From Iris pallida (Eukaryota; Streptophyta; Magnoliopsida; Asparagales; Iridaceae), in contig JANAVB010009599.1 in the NCBI GenBank assembly GCA_029216955.1, positions 1,691,947 to 1,755,946 of the forward strand: 64,000 nucleotides of DNA. Reading direction: 5' to 3'. A program made the position numbers and the translations under genes. Under the pieces are notes generated by a model. That model saw nothing but the letters and a program-made list of their open reading frames with translations. It ran no database searches and had not been told where the DNA came from. Of the stretch, positions 35,862 through 47,653 are shown in pieces. The stretch's first letter is position 1; every line of letters starts with the position of its first letter.

Positions 35862-38454
35862 TGTCATCCTCATTTCCTGTATTTCGTATTTGTACTCGTA
35901 ATTTGATTTTTTGGCACGTATTTTATTTCTCGAGTTGCGGATTTTGGTTTCCCGTAAATGGGTTTGGACCATGGCTTGGTTTATTTTATGGAATTGGTTT
36001 GGTTTGATTAGGTTTGGTTTAATATGAATTGGTACACTTTAACCTACACTCCTCCCTCAACACAACACAACCACCTTCATTATATCTCCACCAACCTTTC
36101 TCTCTCCTCTTTACTCTCCATTAATTTTCTTCTTCTCCTTCCTCCACACACAACTCCCCAACCCATAGGCAAGTGCACCTTGCCAACAAATAAGCACCCA
36201 ATTTTATTTGTCCATTTGATAGATTAGGACATGTAGATCAACATTAGAACTTGAAATTTTGTGATTTGGAGTCTCCATTATTCTAGATCTAAGTTTTGAT
36301 TATTTTCGGAATTCCTTGGTTTTGATCTACTAAACCTTAATTTTTGCATATTTTGATGCTTCCATGTGGAAGAGAATTCGATTTTACTCAAGTTAGAACT
36401 TTGAAAATCTAGATTGGTTTTGATTTGATCAAGTTATGAAGAATTAAAGTTTTGAAGTTCTTGGAGTTCTTCTCGGGTTGGAGAAGCAGCCCTCTCGGCC
36501 TGCGCTCTTTAGCGCAAGGCCGATTGCGCAGCTCACCCTTTGGTGAACTGCGCACCTTCCTTCTCGGCCAGCGCCTTCATTGCGCATAGCCGATTGCGCC
36601 CGGCCTCTTGGGCTGGACCGCGCATCTTCCTTGGCGCACCAACTCCTGCGCAGTTGGCCCCTGCGCAACCTGACTCATACGCAATTCACCCTGCGCAAGC
36701 CAGCCATGCGCAATCCATCTCTGCGCAACCAACTCCTGCGCAGTTCACTCCTGCGCAGTCTACCTTCTGCGCAATCCATCCATGCGCCATCTGCCCCTGC
36801 GCACTTGGCACCCTGCACAACTGACACCCTACACAATCCAACCCCTGATCCCTTGCGCAAACCATTGGCTCTTGGAGTTTTGGTTTTATTTCTTTAAGCT
36901 TGGCTCTTCTATAGTCCTATATATATATATTGGTATTTTATTAGGTATTTTACGTCCATTTTATATCCTTACGCCTTTTGTCATGAACTTGATTTTCTTA
37001 ATATACTTGAAATAACTATTGTACATGGCCTGGTATGACAAGGAACTAGCATAACATGACAGAGACCCGTAGTGGTGCACTCCTGACATGACCAACTTGA
37101 CTTGATAGTGGCCCGTGGCGGCGCACTCCTGACTTGACTTGTAACTTGTAACTTGATTCATATAATCAACTTGACACCGTGGGTGTTCCTGCTTGCTTGC
37201 TTGTACAATCCACTTGTCTTGTCTTGCATCATGTCTAGGACGCGACTTCCTGGGTACCACGGCCAGGGACTCGCGCTAAATTGGATTAGGCTAATTATTA
37301 TCAAACTAGAACATGAAGAATTCCCAGTCACAGGCAATCTCGTTATCTGGGCGCTTTAATAGACTTGTAGCTTGCCGACGAGTAGAGCATATTTCCAGCA
37401 CACTGTCATGTGTTGCACCCTCTAAGTCACCTAAGGGTACATTTGTCTCCCGGGCAATGTACCCACCTATAACTCTCAACCCGTAAAAGGATAACTGGAT
37501 AGTCTGCAGGGCTTGGGACTGGAATTCTCACTTGCATCTTGTTAGTAATTAGGCTTGTGATAACCCTAGTTAGTTAAAGTAGTAAGCCATAGTACTTGCT
37601 TGGCCGATTGTGAATGAATGGTGTTCAGCCTTGTCTAAGTCTTGTCTAGCTCCAGTACCTGCTATCTCCTGAGCATGTTTTTTTACTTATCTTAACGATA
37701 AATGAGTAGAGACAGTGAGCTATTCAGGCGAAGGGTTACAGTCCCGGTCCTTGTTTGGGTTAAGGATTGTAACCTGGCTCCCGGAATGGTTCCACGTCCC
37801 TAGTCGTTTATCGCCCTGTGTACTTTACTACTTGTATTTCCTTTTACTCTTTATGTTCTGATATGCTGGCTTTTGTTCTTATTTGTGGCCTCCTTTGTGG
37901 CACTTGCTCTTTCTGGGGTTTGACCCAGCTGGTTTTGTGTGGCCAGATTTCGGAGCAGCTCCCGAGGATCTACCTAGCTTCCAGCCCAATGGTGACAACT
38001 AGACGGAACCCGGGCCAAGAGTGGGTTTTCCTTTTGTTTCACCCACTTATATGTAAATTTATTCTTTTGAGGCGTTTAGCCGACGAGCACCTGTTAGCTC
38101 GATGCACATTTACTTACTGTCTGCATACGGGCTGTAAACATGATTAACAAATCCTAGGGTTGATCATGTATGACTGAACTCTTGCTAGTCCTATCATTTT
38201 ATGACTAGCTTCATGATCATCCAATATGTAATATTTGGGACGCCTTATATATATATTTGATGCTCTAACATCTTGTAACTCTGTTAATTGCTTGAGATTG
38301 AGACAATAGGCTTGACCTTAAGAGACTGCTGGCTTGTAGTAAACCCTCATATCTAGACAGCCATGATCGTATAGTTGAGATGTATTCTATTTCAATATAC
38401 GTAGCTGGCTATGTCTGCCCCCGCTCTCCAGTATTCTGGTTCTGGGGCGTGACA
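35862..38454 (+). repeat. Solo LTR E
   Basis: This 2,593-bp solo LTR starts TGTCATCCTCATT and ends CTGGGGCGTGACA, in INT2 of D. Flanks are atgtt and acgtt; the uninterrupted INT1 copy reads acgtt, so the left TSD has mutated. It is clearly the same family as the LTR of element F. Between about 36489 and 36862 it carries a TGCGCA-based minisatellite. ORFs over that array are artefacts. Confidence 0.9.
36489..36862. repeat. 15-16 bp TGCGCA minisatellite in solo LTR E
   Basis: More than a dozen units each start TGCGCA, a 6-bp palindrome, spaced 15-16 bp in the regular part (about 36650-36850). The sequence between the palindromes varies. Confidence 0.85.
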
Positions 38455-38820
38455 ACGTTCGACATTAATTCGCCTATCATTTATTCTCAAATCATGCACG
38501 CTATGACACAATTCATCTCTAAACCGTAATCCATATTTCATGTTTCTGAAATCATCTATTCTAATTCACGTAATCGATCACAAGGTCGTCTGACTTAACA
38601 GTATGCCACACTCCGATCTCACGCGAGTCCGATTATCCACGGTGGGCATAAAATCACCATGCAACGCTCTGCGGAATAATCATTCTCATCGGGCGTAACA
38701 CTTGTTTTGGGTCTAGACTAATCATTTTCGATGCGCGAATTGGACCTACATAATCCTCAAGTTTTATTCGAATATCAATCACAAGTCCTAACATCCTCGA
38801 ATTTGCCTTCACATCAAACC

Positions 38821-39447
38821 GACAAGTCGGGACAATCAAAGTTGTCGTGTACTAATTTTTTCGAGTTTGATCATTCCCGCGACATGAATCACCATGTCAG
38901 CGCTCACGCGGAACGATCGTCCCAAATCCGACACAACGCAAGTGCGAGGCTAGAGTTACGCTCGTGCAAGACAAGACCGTCGACGTTGTGGTTATCAATG
39001 CAACCATCAAAATACGATCACTTTTATCCAACATTCATCTCAATCAAAATCCTAAGTATTACATCCAACCAAATATAGCACTTGCACGATCGTCATTCAC
39101 CGAGTCAGAGTACCTCCGAGTTATTGCATATCATCTTTGATACGCCTCAATACCATCGATGATATGCGTAACCTGACGATCTTCCTTTGCAGCGAATTTC
39201 GAGTCGTGCGAATGATGCTATCGTCCGACTGGATAATCTCCTTGATATTCAATTTCAAGTTCGATCATTATCCCTCGAATCATTTACAAGATCAATTCAT
39301 TCAAATCCGAAATCATATATCGTTCATCCGTCTATCTTAAGTCATCGACTACGTATTTCCTCAATTCGCATCATTCCATGCAAACTCAAACCATCGAGCA
39401 CATCGATTTCAATCCTCAGAGTCGTTGTGTAACTTTAAAGTCAAACC
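38821..39447. other. 627-bp block in INT2, absent from INT1
   Basis: It is bounded by the direct repeat TCAAACC (38814-38820 and 39441-39447). INT1 has one TCAAACC at the matching place. The block's base composition resembles the rest of INT, so a deletion in INT1 between short direct repeats is likelier than an insertion in INT2. Confidence 0.75.
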
Positions 39448-40345
39448 TTTCGTGCACACTATCTTTCCGTCGTGCTAACCTTTCGTGTACTATCCGTATC
39501 AATTTCTTCAATCAATTCATCCATTTATTTATCGTTTAGAATTTCCATTCAACCATTTCGTAACTCGTACTATCGTTTACAAATCGTTCGGACGATATCT
39601 CGTTTGCGTCTCCCGAATCATGACCAACTAAGCGCTACTCGTTCTAAGGCTTTGCGATATCATCGCTTGTCGACATACTCATACTATCCGTAATTCTTCT
39701 AGTTTCGCTCGAACAAATTTCTATAACGTCCATACACCACTCAGGGTCAAGTCATTCTATACATCCCTAAAACTACCATCTGAATTAAAATCGACTTCTC
39801 TGAATCCCGTTCGAACCATTCTTCGAATTTCAAGCACGATTATCTATATCGCATAGACGTTATCATCGCTCGATAGCACTCTATCGATAGTCACTCTAAG
39901 TGTAGTTTCGTTCTCGGCCGAGCGGTACTCAATATCGCTCGCAACTCGTTTGCACCATAAAGTCTTGGTGCGCAACACGCGGCACAACTTAGCCAAAAGG
40001 CCGTGTGCATAACCATCCCGTACGGACTATTATCCGAGTTTGCACGCTTATACTGGTAATGTCGATGTAGGACTCGTTAGGCATGCACGCGACTTGCTAA
40101 CTTTAGCACGCATTTTCTTTCAAGTCAAGGTCGGCACCGTTCGGCCCAAAGGCCATCGCCTATCGATACGTTCGATTGAACACTTGTACGAGCTTTTGAA
40201 AATATTAGACTTATTGTATGGACATGTCGAGGGACGTTTGAGAGAGAGCGCACCAACGGTATCGATATGCGAAAACAATACTACAGAGTTTGCGGAAACA
40301 ACAGAGTTAAAGAATTCAATCGGTAGTCCAAGGACGTAAAGCCGT

Positions 40346-40357
40346 GCTCTGATACCA
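40346..40357 (-). other. Initiator-Met primer-binding site, INT2
   Basis: TGGTATCAGAGC on the minus strand, three bases from LTR3, as in INT1. Confidence 0.9.
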
Positions 40358-41103
40358 TTATGTCACGCCCCGCTCCCGTAGGAGTGATCGTCCTCGCTAA
40401 GGCGTGATGCCGTACGAGCCTAGATTGCGCTCGTGCAAGGCGGGTTCCATAACGGCCGATTACAGCGACAGCGACGGGGTCGTCGCCCAGAAGTCCCAAG
40501 CAGAGGCATTGAACACGCAGCAAAATTTAGAACAAAACACAAGTTATTCAAAAGAAGCTCTTTATTGATATCGAAACAACGGTTACATTGGGGGTACAAG
40601 GCCGAGATTATAATCACTCAAATTTACTCGTCTCACATTACAAATCACTCTGCTCTCTCATCTCTCGATTACAATGCTTGAATCTACCGGAAGCTTCGGA
40701 AGGCGATGTCCATACATTATGTTCCGTATAAGTCTAGTCTTTACGCGGCCACACGCTTCGAATTGCCAAGGAACTTCGTGCCTCGACGCATCCAAGCGAG
40801 CCCCACACAACGATCTTCTACCTGTGCTTGCACATAAACACTGTGTGGGTGTCAGTACTCAACTGTACTGGTGGAGTGAGCTCCTCGCCCACCCATACAA
40901 AATTGACATGTTTATTTTACTTTGTGCAATACAAGCCCCTTTACGATTGTCTTTCTAGTCTTACCTTAGGACCGATGCCTTGGTCTATTTTATGTCTCTA
41001 GACCGTCACCCTGCCTTTGCACTAATAACGTACTCATACTTTGTCACTAGACCTTCCCGTTCCAATAATGTCAACTTATCGTCTCGTGCTTGCCTTTCGT
41101 GCC

Positions 41104-42020
41104 TTCATGACAATCTGCCACCACATGCCCTGGCTTCCCGCAATAAGATATCCCATCGCGGAAGTCTGCTTCTGCTTCTGCTGCTGCGGGTACGTCGGGG
41201 TCGAATGCTGAACCGACGTTACTGAGGCCGCCCGCCTCGGAGTTCCAATGGTCAATCTCCTAGCTGCCGGGGCTGGGGCTGATGACTGGTGCATCTGACT
41301 GTGGGACCGCTTCCTACCTCCGGTCCTATCCACGATCCTCTGGAAGGTGTATTCATGCCTCCTAGCCGCTCTCAAGACTGCATCGAACGTCTGGTGCTCG
41401 AACTGCTCAACCGCCAATAAGATCTCCAAATGCAGTCCCTGCTGGAACCGCTGGGCCCTATCAAACTCGGTCGCCACCAAGGTGGGGGCAAACCTACTGA
41501 GTCTAGAAAACTCCGATGCATAACTGTCGACTGTTCTGTCTTCTTGCTTCAAGTTGGTAAATCTGGTCTGCAGGTCATACCGAGCCACAGCATCGAAATA
41601 CTTCGTCTGGAATCTCTCTCTAAATACTGCCCAAGCAATGGGTGCCACTAATCCCATAGCTTGCGCCGCCAACCAACTACGAGCCAAGTCCAACAACTGC
41701 AGGCGTACCACCGCCACCTTCTCATTCTCGGGTGTCCTAGCTGCTTCCAGAATCACCTCGGTATCCTGAAGCCATGCATCCACGGCAATCACATCCTCCC
41801 TGCCGTCGAAGAAAGGAGGGTTCAATCGCTTGAAGCTGTTGGCCGCCTGGTTCCCTGGATGTCCGCCTCGGGTCAAAGCATCTTGAACTGTCTGGTGCAG
41901 GGCGTCGCTTCGACGATCCTGGGAAGCTATCAAGGTTCTGATAAGGCCTACTAAGGTACCATCATCTGGCTCTGCGGGCTGGACGGGCTGAACTGGTGAC
42001 TCTCCTCCAGTAGGTATCAC
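41104..42020 (-). pseudogene. gag: Element F gag (capsid plus start of zinc knuckle)
   Basis: This is a chromovirus Gag of about 300 residues. The start shown is the first Met (42020) and is uncertain because no upstream stop was checked. Motifs in order: LNPPFFDGRED and DAWLQDTEVIL, then the capsid core WAVFRERFQTKYF, then VDSYASEFSRLSRFAPT. A basic linker GGRKRSHSQM follows. A zinc-knuckle sequence YCGKPGHVVADCH appears in a neighbouring frame just before the truncation, so a frameshift lies near 41150. The rest of the capsid frame is free of stops, making this the best preserved gag in the window. Confidence 0.88.
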
Positions 42021-42288
42021 TCTGGAGGCGATTCCGGAATGCTAGGCTTGATCTCCAGGTTGCTGCTGGTCCACGGGAGGTGCTCCTCCTTGCTGATCGG
42101 CAGGGTCAGGAACAGTGCCGCTGAGAAAGACGACACAGAGAAACAATAAAGAAGGACCAGGACAGATCAATGATACAAGCATGTAATCAGGGCAAGAATT
42201 TCAGGGATTTGAAAATACGGGCGGAGATCAAGGGCGAATACTGATTGAGACATCTATTCGGTAAACCCTCACATTTCTTGATTGACAA

Positions 42289-42306
42289 GACCTGCATGGG
42301 CCACCA
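42289..42306 (-). other. Candidate primer-binding site of F
   Basis: The minus strand reads TGGTGGCCCATGCAGGTC, nine bases from the LTR end, identical to the site in B and one base different from A. Confidence 0.6.
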
Positions 42307-42315
42307 CTTAAACCA

Positions 42316-45303
42316 TGTCACGCCCCAGAACCAGAATACTGGAGAGCGGGGGCAGACATAGCAGCTACGTATATTGAAATAGAAACCACCTTGATATACG
42401 GTCACGGCTGTCTAGAAATATGAGGGTTTACTACAAGCCAACAGTCTCTTATGGTCATGAACAAGCCTAATGTCTCAATCACAAGCAAGTAAGTAAGGTC
42501 GCAAGATGTATGATCATTAAATATACAATAATAAGGCGTCCCAAATATTACATATTCAGCTGATCATGAAGCTAGTCGTACAAAATGTTAGGACTAGCAA
42601 GAGTTTAGTCGTACATGATCAACCCTAGGATTTGTTAATCATGTTTACAGCCCGTAGGCAGACAGTAAGTAAAGTGCAATGAGCTAACAGGTGCTCGTCG
42701 GCTAAACGCCTCAAAAGAATAACTTTACAGTAGAGTGAGCGAAACAAAATAGAAAACCCACTCGTAGCCCGGGTTCCTTCTAGTCGCCACCATCGGGCTG
42801 GAGGTTCGGAAGATCCTCGGGAGCTGCTCCGAAATCTGGCCACACAAAACCAGCTGGGTCAACCCCAGAAAGAGCAAGTGCCACAAGGGGGCCACGAAAT
42901 AAGAACAAAAGCCTGCAATTAGCACAAGAAAATCTAATATTAAAATTAGAATTTATGAAAACATGGCAGGGTGATATACGACGAGATAACCATGGAACTA
43001 TTCCGATAGCCAGGTTACAACCCATAAACCAAACAAGGACCGGGGTTGTAACCCTTCATCTGAACAGAACTTGGTTTCCCACCATTTATCGGCAAGATAA
43101 TAATGTAAGAAATCAAGACAGGGAGCAATCTTGTACTGGATCAAAACATGGCTAGACTAGTTATACCTCATTCAATCAATCACGGCCAAACAGATACTAC
43201 GGCTTACTACTTTAACTAACTAGGGTTATCACAGGCCTAATTACTAACAAGATGCAGTGAGATTGTTCTACAGCCACAAGCCCTGCAGACCATCTAGGTT
43301 ACCCAGGTCGAAAATTAGGGGTTGAATTCAGGTGGGTACATCGCCCGGGAGACAAATGTACCCTTAGGTGACTTAGAGGGTGCAACACGCGACGGTGTGC
43401 TGGAAATGTGCCCTACTCGACGGCAGGCTACAGATCCCAAGAGCGCCCAGGTAACGGGATTGCCCGTAGCTGTGTCATCTCTTCATGACTACGGAGTTAT
43501 TCTAGTTATTAACCTTAATCCATTTTAGTAGGTACTCCTGACCGTGGCACTCAGGAGTCCTATCCTAGACATGATGCAAGACAGGACAAGTGGATTTAAC
43601 AAGCAAGCAAGAAAGAACCACCCACTGTGTCAAGGCAGGTCAAGTTAAATTAGCCGTCGCAACAGCGTTAAGATAAATCATGTCAGGGTACTTGTCAGGA
43701 GTGCGCCACGACGGGCCACTATCATGTCAGGTTGGTCATGTCAGGAGTGCACCACTACGGGTCACTGTCGTGTTATGCTAGTTCCTTGTCATACCATGCC
43801 ATGTACAATAGTCATTCCAAACATATTAAGTAAAATCAAGTTCATGACAAAAGGCATAAGGATATAAAATGGGCATAAAATATCTAATAAAATATCAATA
43901 TACAGGGCTATAGAAGAGCCAAGCTTAAAGAAATAAGACCAAAACTCCAAGAGCCAATGGGTTAAGCAAGGGGTTCAGGGTGCAGCGTACGCACAAGACA
44001 CGCACGCAGGAGAGCTGCGTACGTTAAAAGTCACGCATGCAGGGGAGCTGCGTACGCGAAAAGTCACGCACGCCGAGAGCTGCGTACGTGAAAAGTCACG
44101 CACGCTAGAGAGCAACGTACGCAAAAAGTCACGCACACCAGAGAGCTGCGTACGTGAAAAGTCACGCACGCCAGAGAGCTGCATTCGTGAAAAGTCACGC
44201 ACGCTGGAGGGCTGCGTACGTGAAAAGTCACGCACGCCAGAGAGCAGCGTACGCGAAAAGTCACGCACGCCAGAGAGCTGCGTACGTGAAAAGTCACGCA
44301 CGCTGGAGGGCTGCGTACGTGAAAAGTCACGCACGCCAGAGAGCAGCGTACGCGAAAAGTCACGCACGCCAGAGAGCTGCGTACGTGAAAAGTCACGCAC
44401 GCTGGAGGGCTACGTACGTGAAAAGTCACGCACGCCAGAGAGCAGCGTACACGAAAAGTCACGCACGCCAGAGAGCTGCGTACGTGAAAAGTCACGCACG
44501 CCAGAGAGCAGCGTACGCAAAAAGTCCCGAACGCCAGAGAGCTGCGTACGTGAAAAGTCACGCACGCAGGGGAGCTGCGTACGTACAAAAGCACGCAAGC
44601 AGAGAGCTGCGTACACGTAAAAACACGCACGCAGGGTCTGGATCTTCTTCTCCATGGCTGAGAAGAAGCTCCAATGGCTCCAAAACTTCAAGGCATCACA
44701 ACTTGGCCATCCGAACTCCAAATCCAGATTTCCAAAGTTCTAACCAGGGTGGAATTGAACTCTCTTCCACATGAAAGCATCAAAACCCATAAAAATCTAA
44801 CTTAAATAGATCAAAATCATGCAAAACCGAAAATAGGGAAAACCTAGATCTAGAGCAATGGAGACTCCAAATCACAAAATGCTAAGTTCTAAAGTTGATC
44901 ACCATGTCCTAAACTAGCAAATGGACAAATAAAAGAGGGTTCTCATGTGGTGGCAAGGTGCACTTGCCTATGGGGTGGTGTTGTGGAGAGGAAGGAGAAG
45001 AGAGTTGTGTAGAGGAAGGAGAAGAAGAAGTTAATGGAGGTTTTATGAGGAGAAAGAAAAGGTTGGTAGAGTTTTAAAGAGGGTAGGATGTGGTGTGTTG
45101 AGGGTGGAGCATAGGCTAAGGTGTTCCAATACCAAATAAACCAAACCAAACCAACCCAATCCAATTAAAACCGAGCCATGACAAAACCCAAAATACGAGA
45201 AATACCAAAATTCCACAAGTTGAGAAAAAAAATAAAAATACATGCCAAATCCAGATACGAGTATAAATATGAAATACAGAAAATACGGGAAATGAGGGTG
45301 ACA
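42316..45303 (-). repeat. 5' LTR of element F
   Basis: This 2,988-bp LTR reads TGTCACCCTC...CTGGGGCGTGACA on the minus strand and is homologous to solo LTR E throughout, except at the minisatellite. A GAGTGCACCACTACGGG-type motif near 43700-43760 also occurs in E near 37060-37130. Confidence 0.9.
43981..44640. repeat. 33-bp minisatellite, about 20 units, in the F LTR
   Basis: About 20 tandem 33-bp units. Each contains GCGTACGTGA and TCACGCACGC around AAAAG, so each unit is itself an imperfect inverted repeat. Because 33 is a multiple of three, several frames stay open (for example 44154-44774 on the plus strand and 44064-44630 on the minus strand). These are repeat artefacts, not genes. Confidence 0.93.
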
Positions 45304-45506
45304 TCTACCCCCTAGGATGACTGGGCTCGGTGCTCCGGCGTATAACCAGTCTAGGCAGAAATTCTTGTCGATAAGGTGTCCAATGACCACGCACCTACGA
45401 GACATCTAGACTCACATAAATGCATGGCCTAATTTGTTGGTACGACTGGAACTATACTTAGCAACTCGTGCTCTGAATCACACTTGGCATAACGTGCCTC
45501 GGGACC

Positions 45507-45645
45507 GCGAGACGCCCAACCGAGGGACCGCCTCAAACTTCTTTACGTGGATAGGAATACGAGAGTCCCAACCGAGGGACCGCCTCGAACTACTTAACGT
45601 GGATAGGAACGTAAGACTGCCAATCGAGGGACCGTCTCGAATACT
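45507..45645. repeat. 52-bp tandem repeat in LTR3 of D
   Basis: Units start at 45507, 45559 and 45611, with several substitutions compared with LTR1. Confidence 0.85.
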
Positions 45646-46394
45646 TCTTTGAACTCGAGGGAACGACTACTACATAGCCTTCCAACATAACTTGAACAAA
45701 ATGTGTTCCTTAAGTGCCATAGACTGTGGCTAACTTTACATCGTGCCAACCGTGGCTCGTGCCTTTAACTGACTTCCATCCTACGCGACGCTATCACCCA
45801 AGTCATACGTTATGTGACGGCCCTTGAGATCGTGGGACTATTTAACTTGACAACCGCAGAAAGAGCGGGACGGCACTTGGAACCACTTAGGTCGATCGGC
45901 ATAACTTTGCCTAACTTACTCAAGCCTATAACTTAACTCGAGGGACGAGCCAAGGCTATGCCAAGCCTTGCGCAGTGGAAACATGCATGTTTTATCGAGC
46001 ATTTACGCGGGCGACGCCTATGACTTAGGCTAACTCAACGTTTGTGTCGAATACCAACTTTCCTTCTCCCAAGCCACGTGACGAAGGACCGAGTGTCATT
46101 TTCAAAGCACGCTGAGCAACAACTCTAATCAGACTGTGGGACATTTTCTATGTTCTAAACTCGATTCGATCCGTCGGGATAATTCCCTTTAGCTATGTGG
46201 ATTCGTCTCTTTTATTATTAAGCCTACTTGTGCAAGTTGAAAACACACGAATTATTAAGTGAAGGCTAAGATGAGGCAAGTTCACCGAAACTACCCCACC
46301 TGAGTGATGTCTTCGAGTCGCCATTATAAGGCCAAGTCCGAACGCCATCGGCGTTTTGATTCCTCCGATTAACTTTGTAAAATGGGGCACTACA

Positions 46395-47653
46395 TCAAGG
46401 GCCAGACTATAAGTCTTCCCTTGGGGTCCCTTCTGCTGCTGCTGATGTTGTCCAAACCGCTGTTGCTGAGTCGAAAGCGGCGGTCCTCTAGACTGTCTGG
46501 CTACTGGGTAGTCCCGAAGTTGATGGGTGGCAGACCCACAAGCTAAATACTGCCCTAACCTCTTCCTACAGACGGTAGCGTCATGGCCTGGCCTCTTACA
46601 GAATACACACAAAGCTTCCTTCTGCTGCTGCCGAGGTCCCGGGGCTCTAACTGGCGAGGTTGGATAATATAATACGGGAGGACGGTATGTCTACTGGTGC
46701 TACGTCGGTGCTCTCGGCTGGAAAGCCTGACGCTTGGACGGTCCCTCGAGGTGTACAGAAGCCGGCCTCTTGCAAGACTGAAGACGCTCCTCTATGCTCC
46801 GGGCCAACTCTAGGCTCTGGTAGTAGTCAGTCGTACTGTTCTCCACTATAAGAATGCCAATATCTGGAACTAGACCATGGAAAAACCTATGCGTCATCTC
46901 CTCTGGGTCTGTAACTAGACTAGGAGCGAAACGGCTCAAGCGACTAAACTCCGCTGTATACTCGTCAACAGAACGGTTTCCCTGCTGGATGTTCTGGAAT
47001 CGTAGTCCCATGGCTACCCTAGCAGTGGTCGAGAAAAATTTCTTCTTAAACTGGGTCTTGAACTGATCCCAAGTGGCCTTCCCTCTCGCGAATAGCGGCT
47101 CGTTTCGGAACCAAACTCCTACTAAGTATATCAGCAAAAATCCTGCTGCCTCGACCTGGAGGTCATTCGGTAACCTAGCTCCAAGGAGCTTCCTCTCTAT
47201 CGAGTCTAGCCAGTCATCTGCTACTACTATACCTTCAGTCCCTAAAAACTCCTTGGGGTTCAGACCCATGAAGTCCTTGATTGTCCCTGCTCTCTGTCGT
47301 GGCTCTACAGGTGGTGGGACCATGGTACATTCCTCAGAACGCTCCATGCTCTTACGGAGTAGGGTAGTCTGCTCCTGATGGGTCGTTAGGAACCCCTGGA
47401 TCAGAGTGAGCAGTTGGTTCCCGTCGAGTGTGACGGAAGCCTGGTTAGGTATAGTAATAGGTGGTGGTGGGAGTATCGGGTCCTGCTGGGACTGTGATGT
47501 GGAAGGTGGTGGAGGCATTTGGGTTTGTGGATTTCTGGAGTGGGGGAATATGGTAGGTGGAGGTGGAGGTGTATCGGTCAACTGGTCAACCGACTGGATA
47601 GGAAGTGTGCCATTCTCAGGTGTGACATACTGGGATGAATGGGTGAGCACCAT
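46395..47653 (-). pseudogene. gag: Element A gag
   Basis: This encodes the capsid-nucleocapsid protein of A on the minus strand from Met at 47653. It has a Pro-rich N-terminal region (PPPPPTIFPHS) and a capsid core with FLGTEGIVVADDWLDSIE, ATWDQFKTQFKKKFF and RSVDEYTAEFSRLSRF. A basic linker with KRQAFQP follows, then a CCHC zinc knuckle CVFCKRPGHDATVC and a second, degenerate knuckle (CGSATHQLRDY). Everything is in one frame, but TAG stops at about 46700 and 46691 separate the capsid from the knuckles. At 46395 the frame is cut by composite D and continues at 28207. Confidence 0.92.

Larger units (their letters stand above)
35069..40360 (-). other. INT2, second internal region of D, interrupted by solo LTR E
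   Basis: It is homologous to INT1 at 35069-35861 and 38455-40360. Without solo LTR E it is about 2.69 kb. It is longer than INT1 because of one 627-bp block at 38821-39447. No coding domain is recognisable. A 99-codon plus-strand ORF (40040-40339) is shared with INT1 (32351-32650), but most differences between the copies change amino acids, so it looks non-functional. Confidence 0.8.
41104..45303 (-). mobile_element. Element F: truncated chromovirus (5' LTR plus gag)
   Basis: On the minus strand it has a complete 5' LTR (45303-42316), a PBS (42306-42289), a leader and most of gag. It then stops abruptly at 41104 inside the zinc knuckle. No pol or 3' LTR is present. About 540 bp of LTR3 at the left junction are also missing, so one deletion probably removed the 3' part of F together with flanking target DNA. 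No TSD can be assigned. Confidence 0.88.
28208..46394 (-). mobile_element. Composite D: LTR-INT-LTR-INT-LTR non-autonomous element
   Basis: Three homologous LTRs (28208-30602, 32672-35068, 40361-46394) alternate with two copies of a non-coding internal region (INT). The outer ends TGTCACGCCCC and GGGGCACTACA are flanked by a perfect TSD, tcaag, at 28203-28207 and 46395-46399, so the whole array is one unit in element A between gag and protease. Each INT ends at an initiator-Met PBS three bases from the next LTR. No gag or pol domain is recognisable in INT. The 3' leader before each LTR (TCGAGGACGAGAC) links it to chromoviruses. INT2 holds solo LTR E and LTR3 holds truncated element F. Confidence 0.92.
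40361..46394 (-). repeat. LTR3 of composite D, interrupted by element F
   Basis: LTR sequence is present at 40361-41103 and 45304-46394. The middle is replaced by element F, and about 540 bp matching 28965-29508 of LTR1 are gone. The outer end ACTACA at 46394 meets the TSD tcaag. The 52-bp repeat is at 45507-45645. Confidence 0.9.

Noticed and set aside
36540..36897. Ala/Pro-rich ORFs in solo LTR E
   Set aside because: They are translations of the TGCGCA minisatellite; the sister LTR F has a different array there.
43981..44640. CRISPR-like regular repeat
   Set aside because: Units are contiguous with no spacers, and the context is a plant LTR.
44064..44774. Overlapping ORFs of about 190-206 codons on both strands with an 11-residue repeat
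   Set aside because: They come from the 33-bp minisatellite in the F LTR; open frames follow from a period divisible by three.
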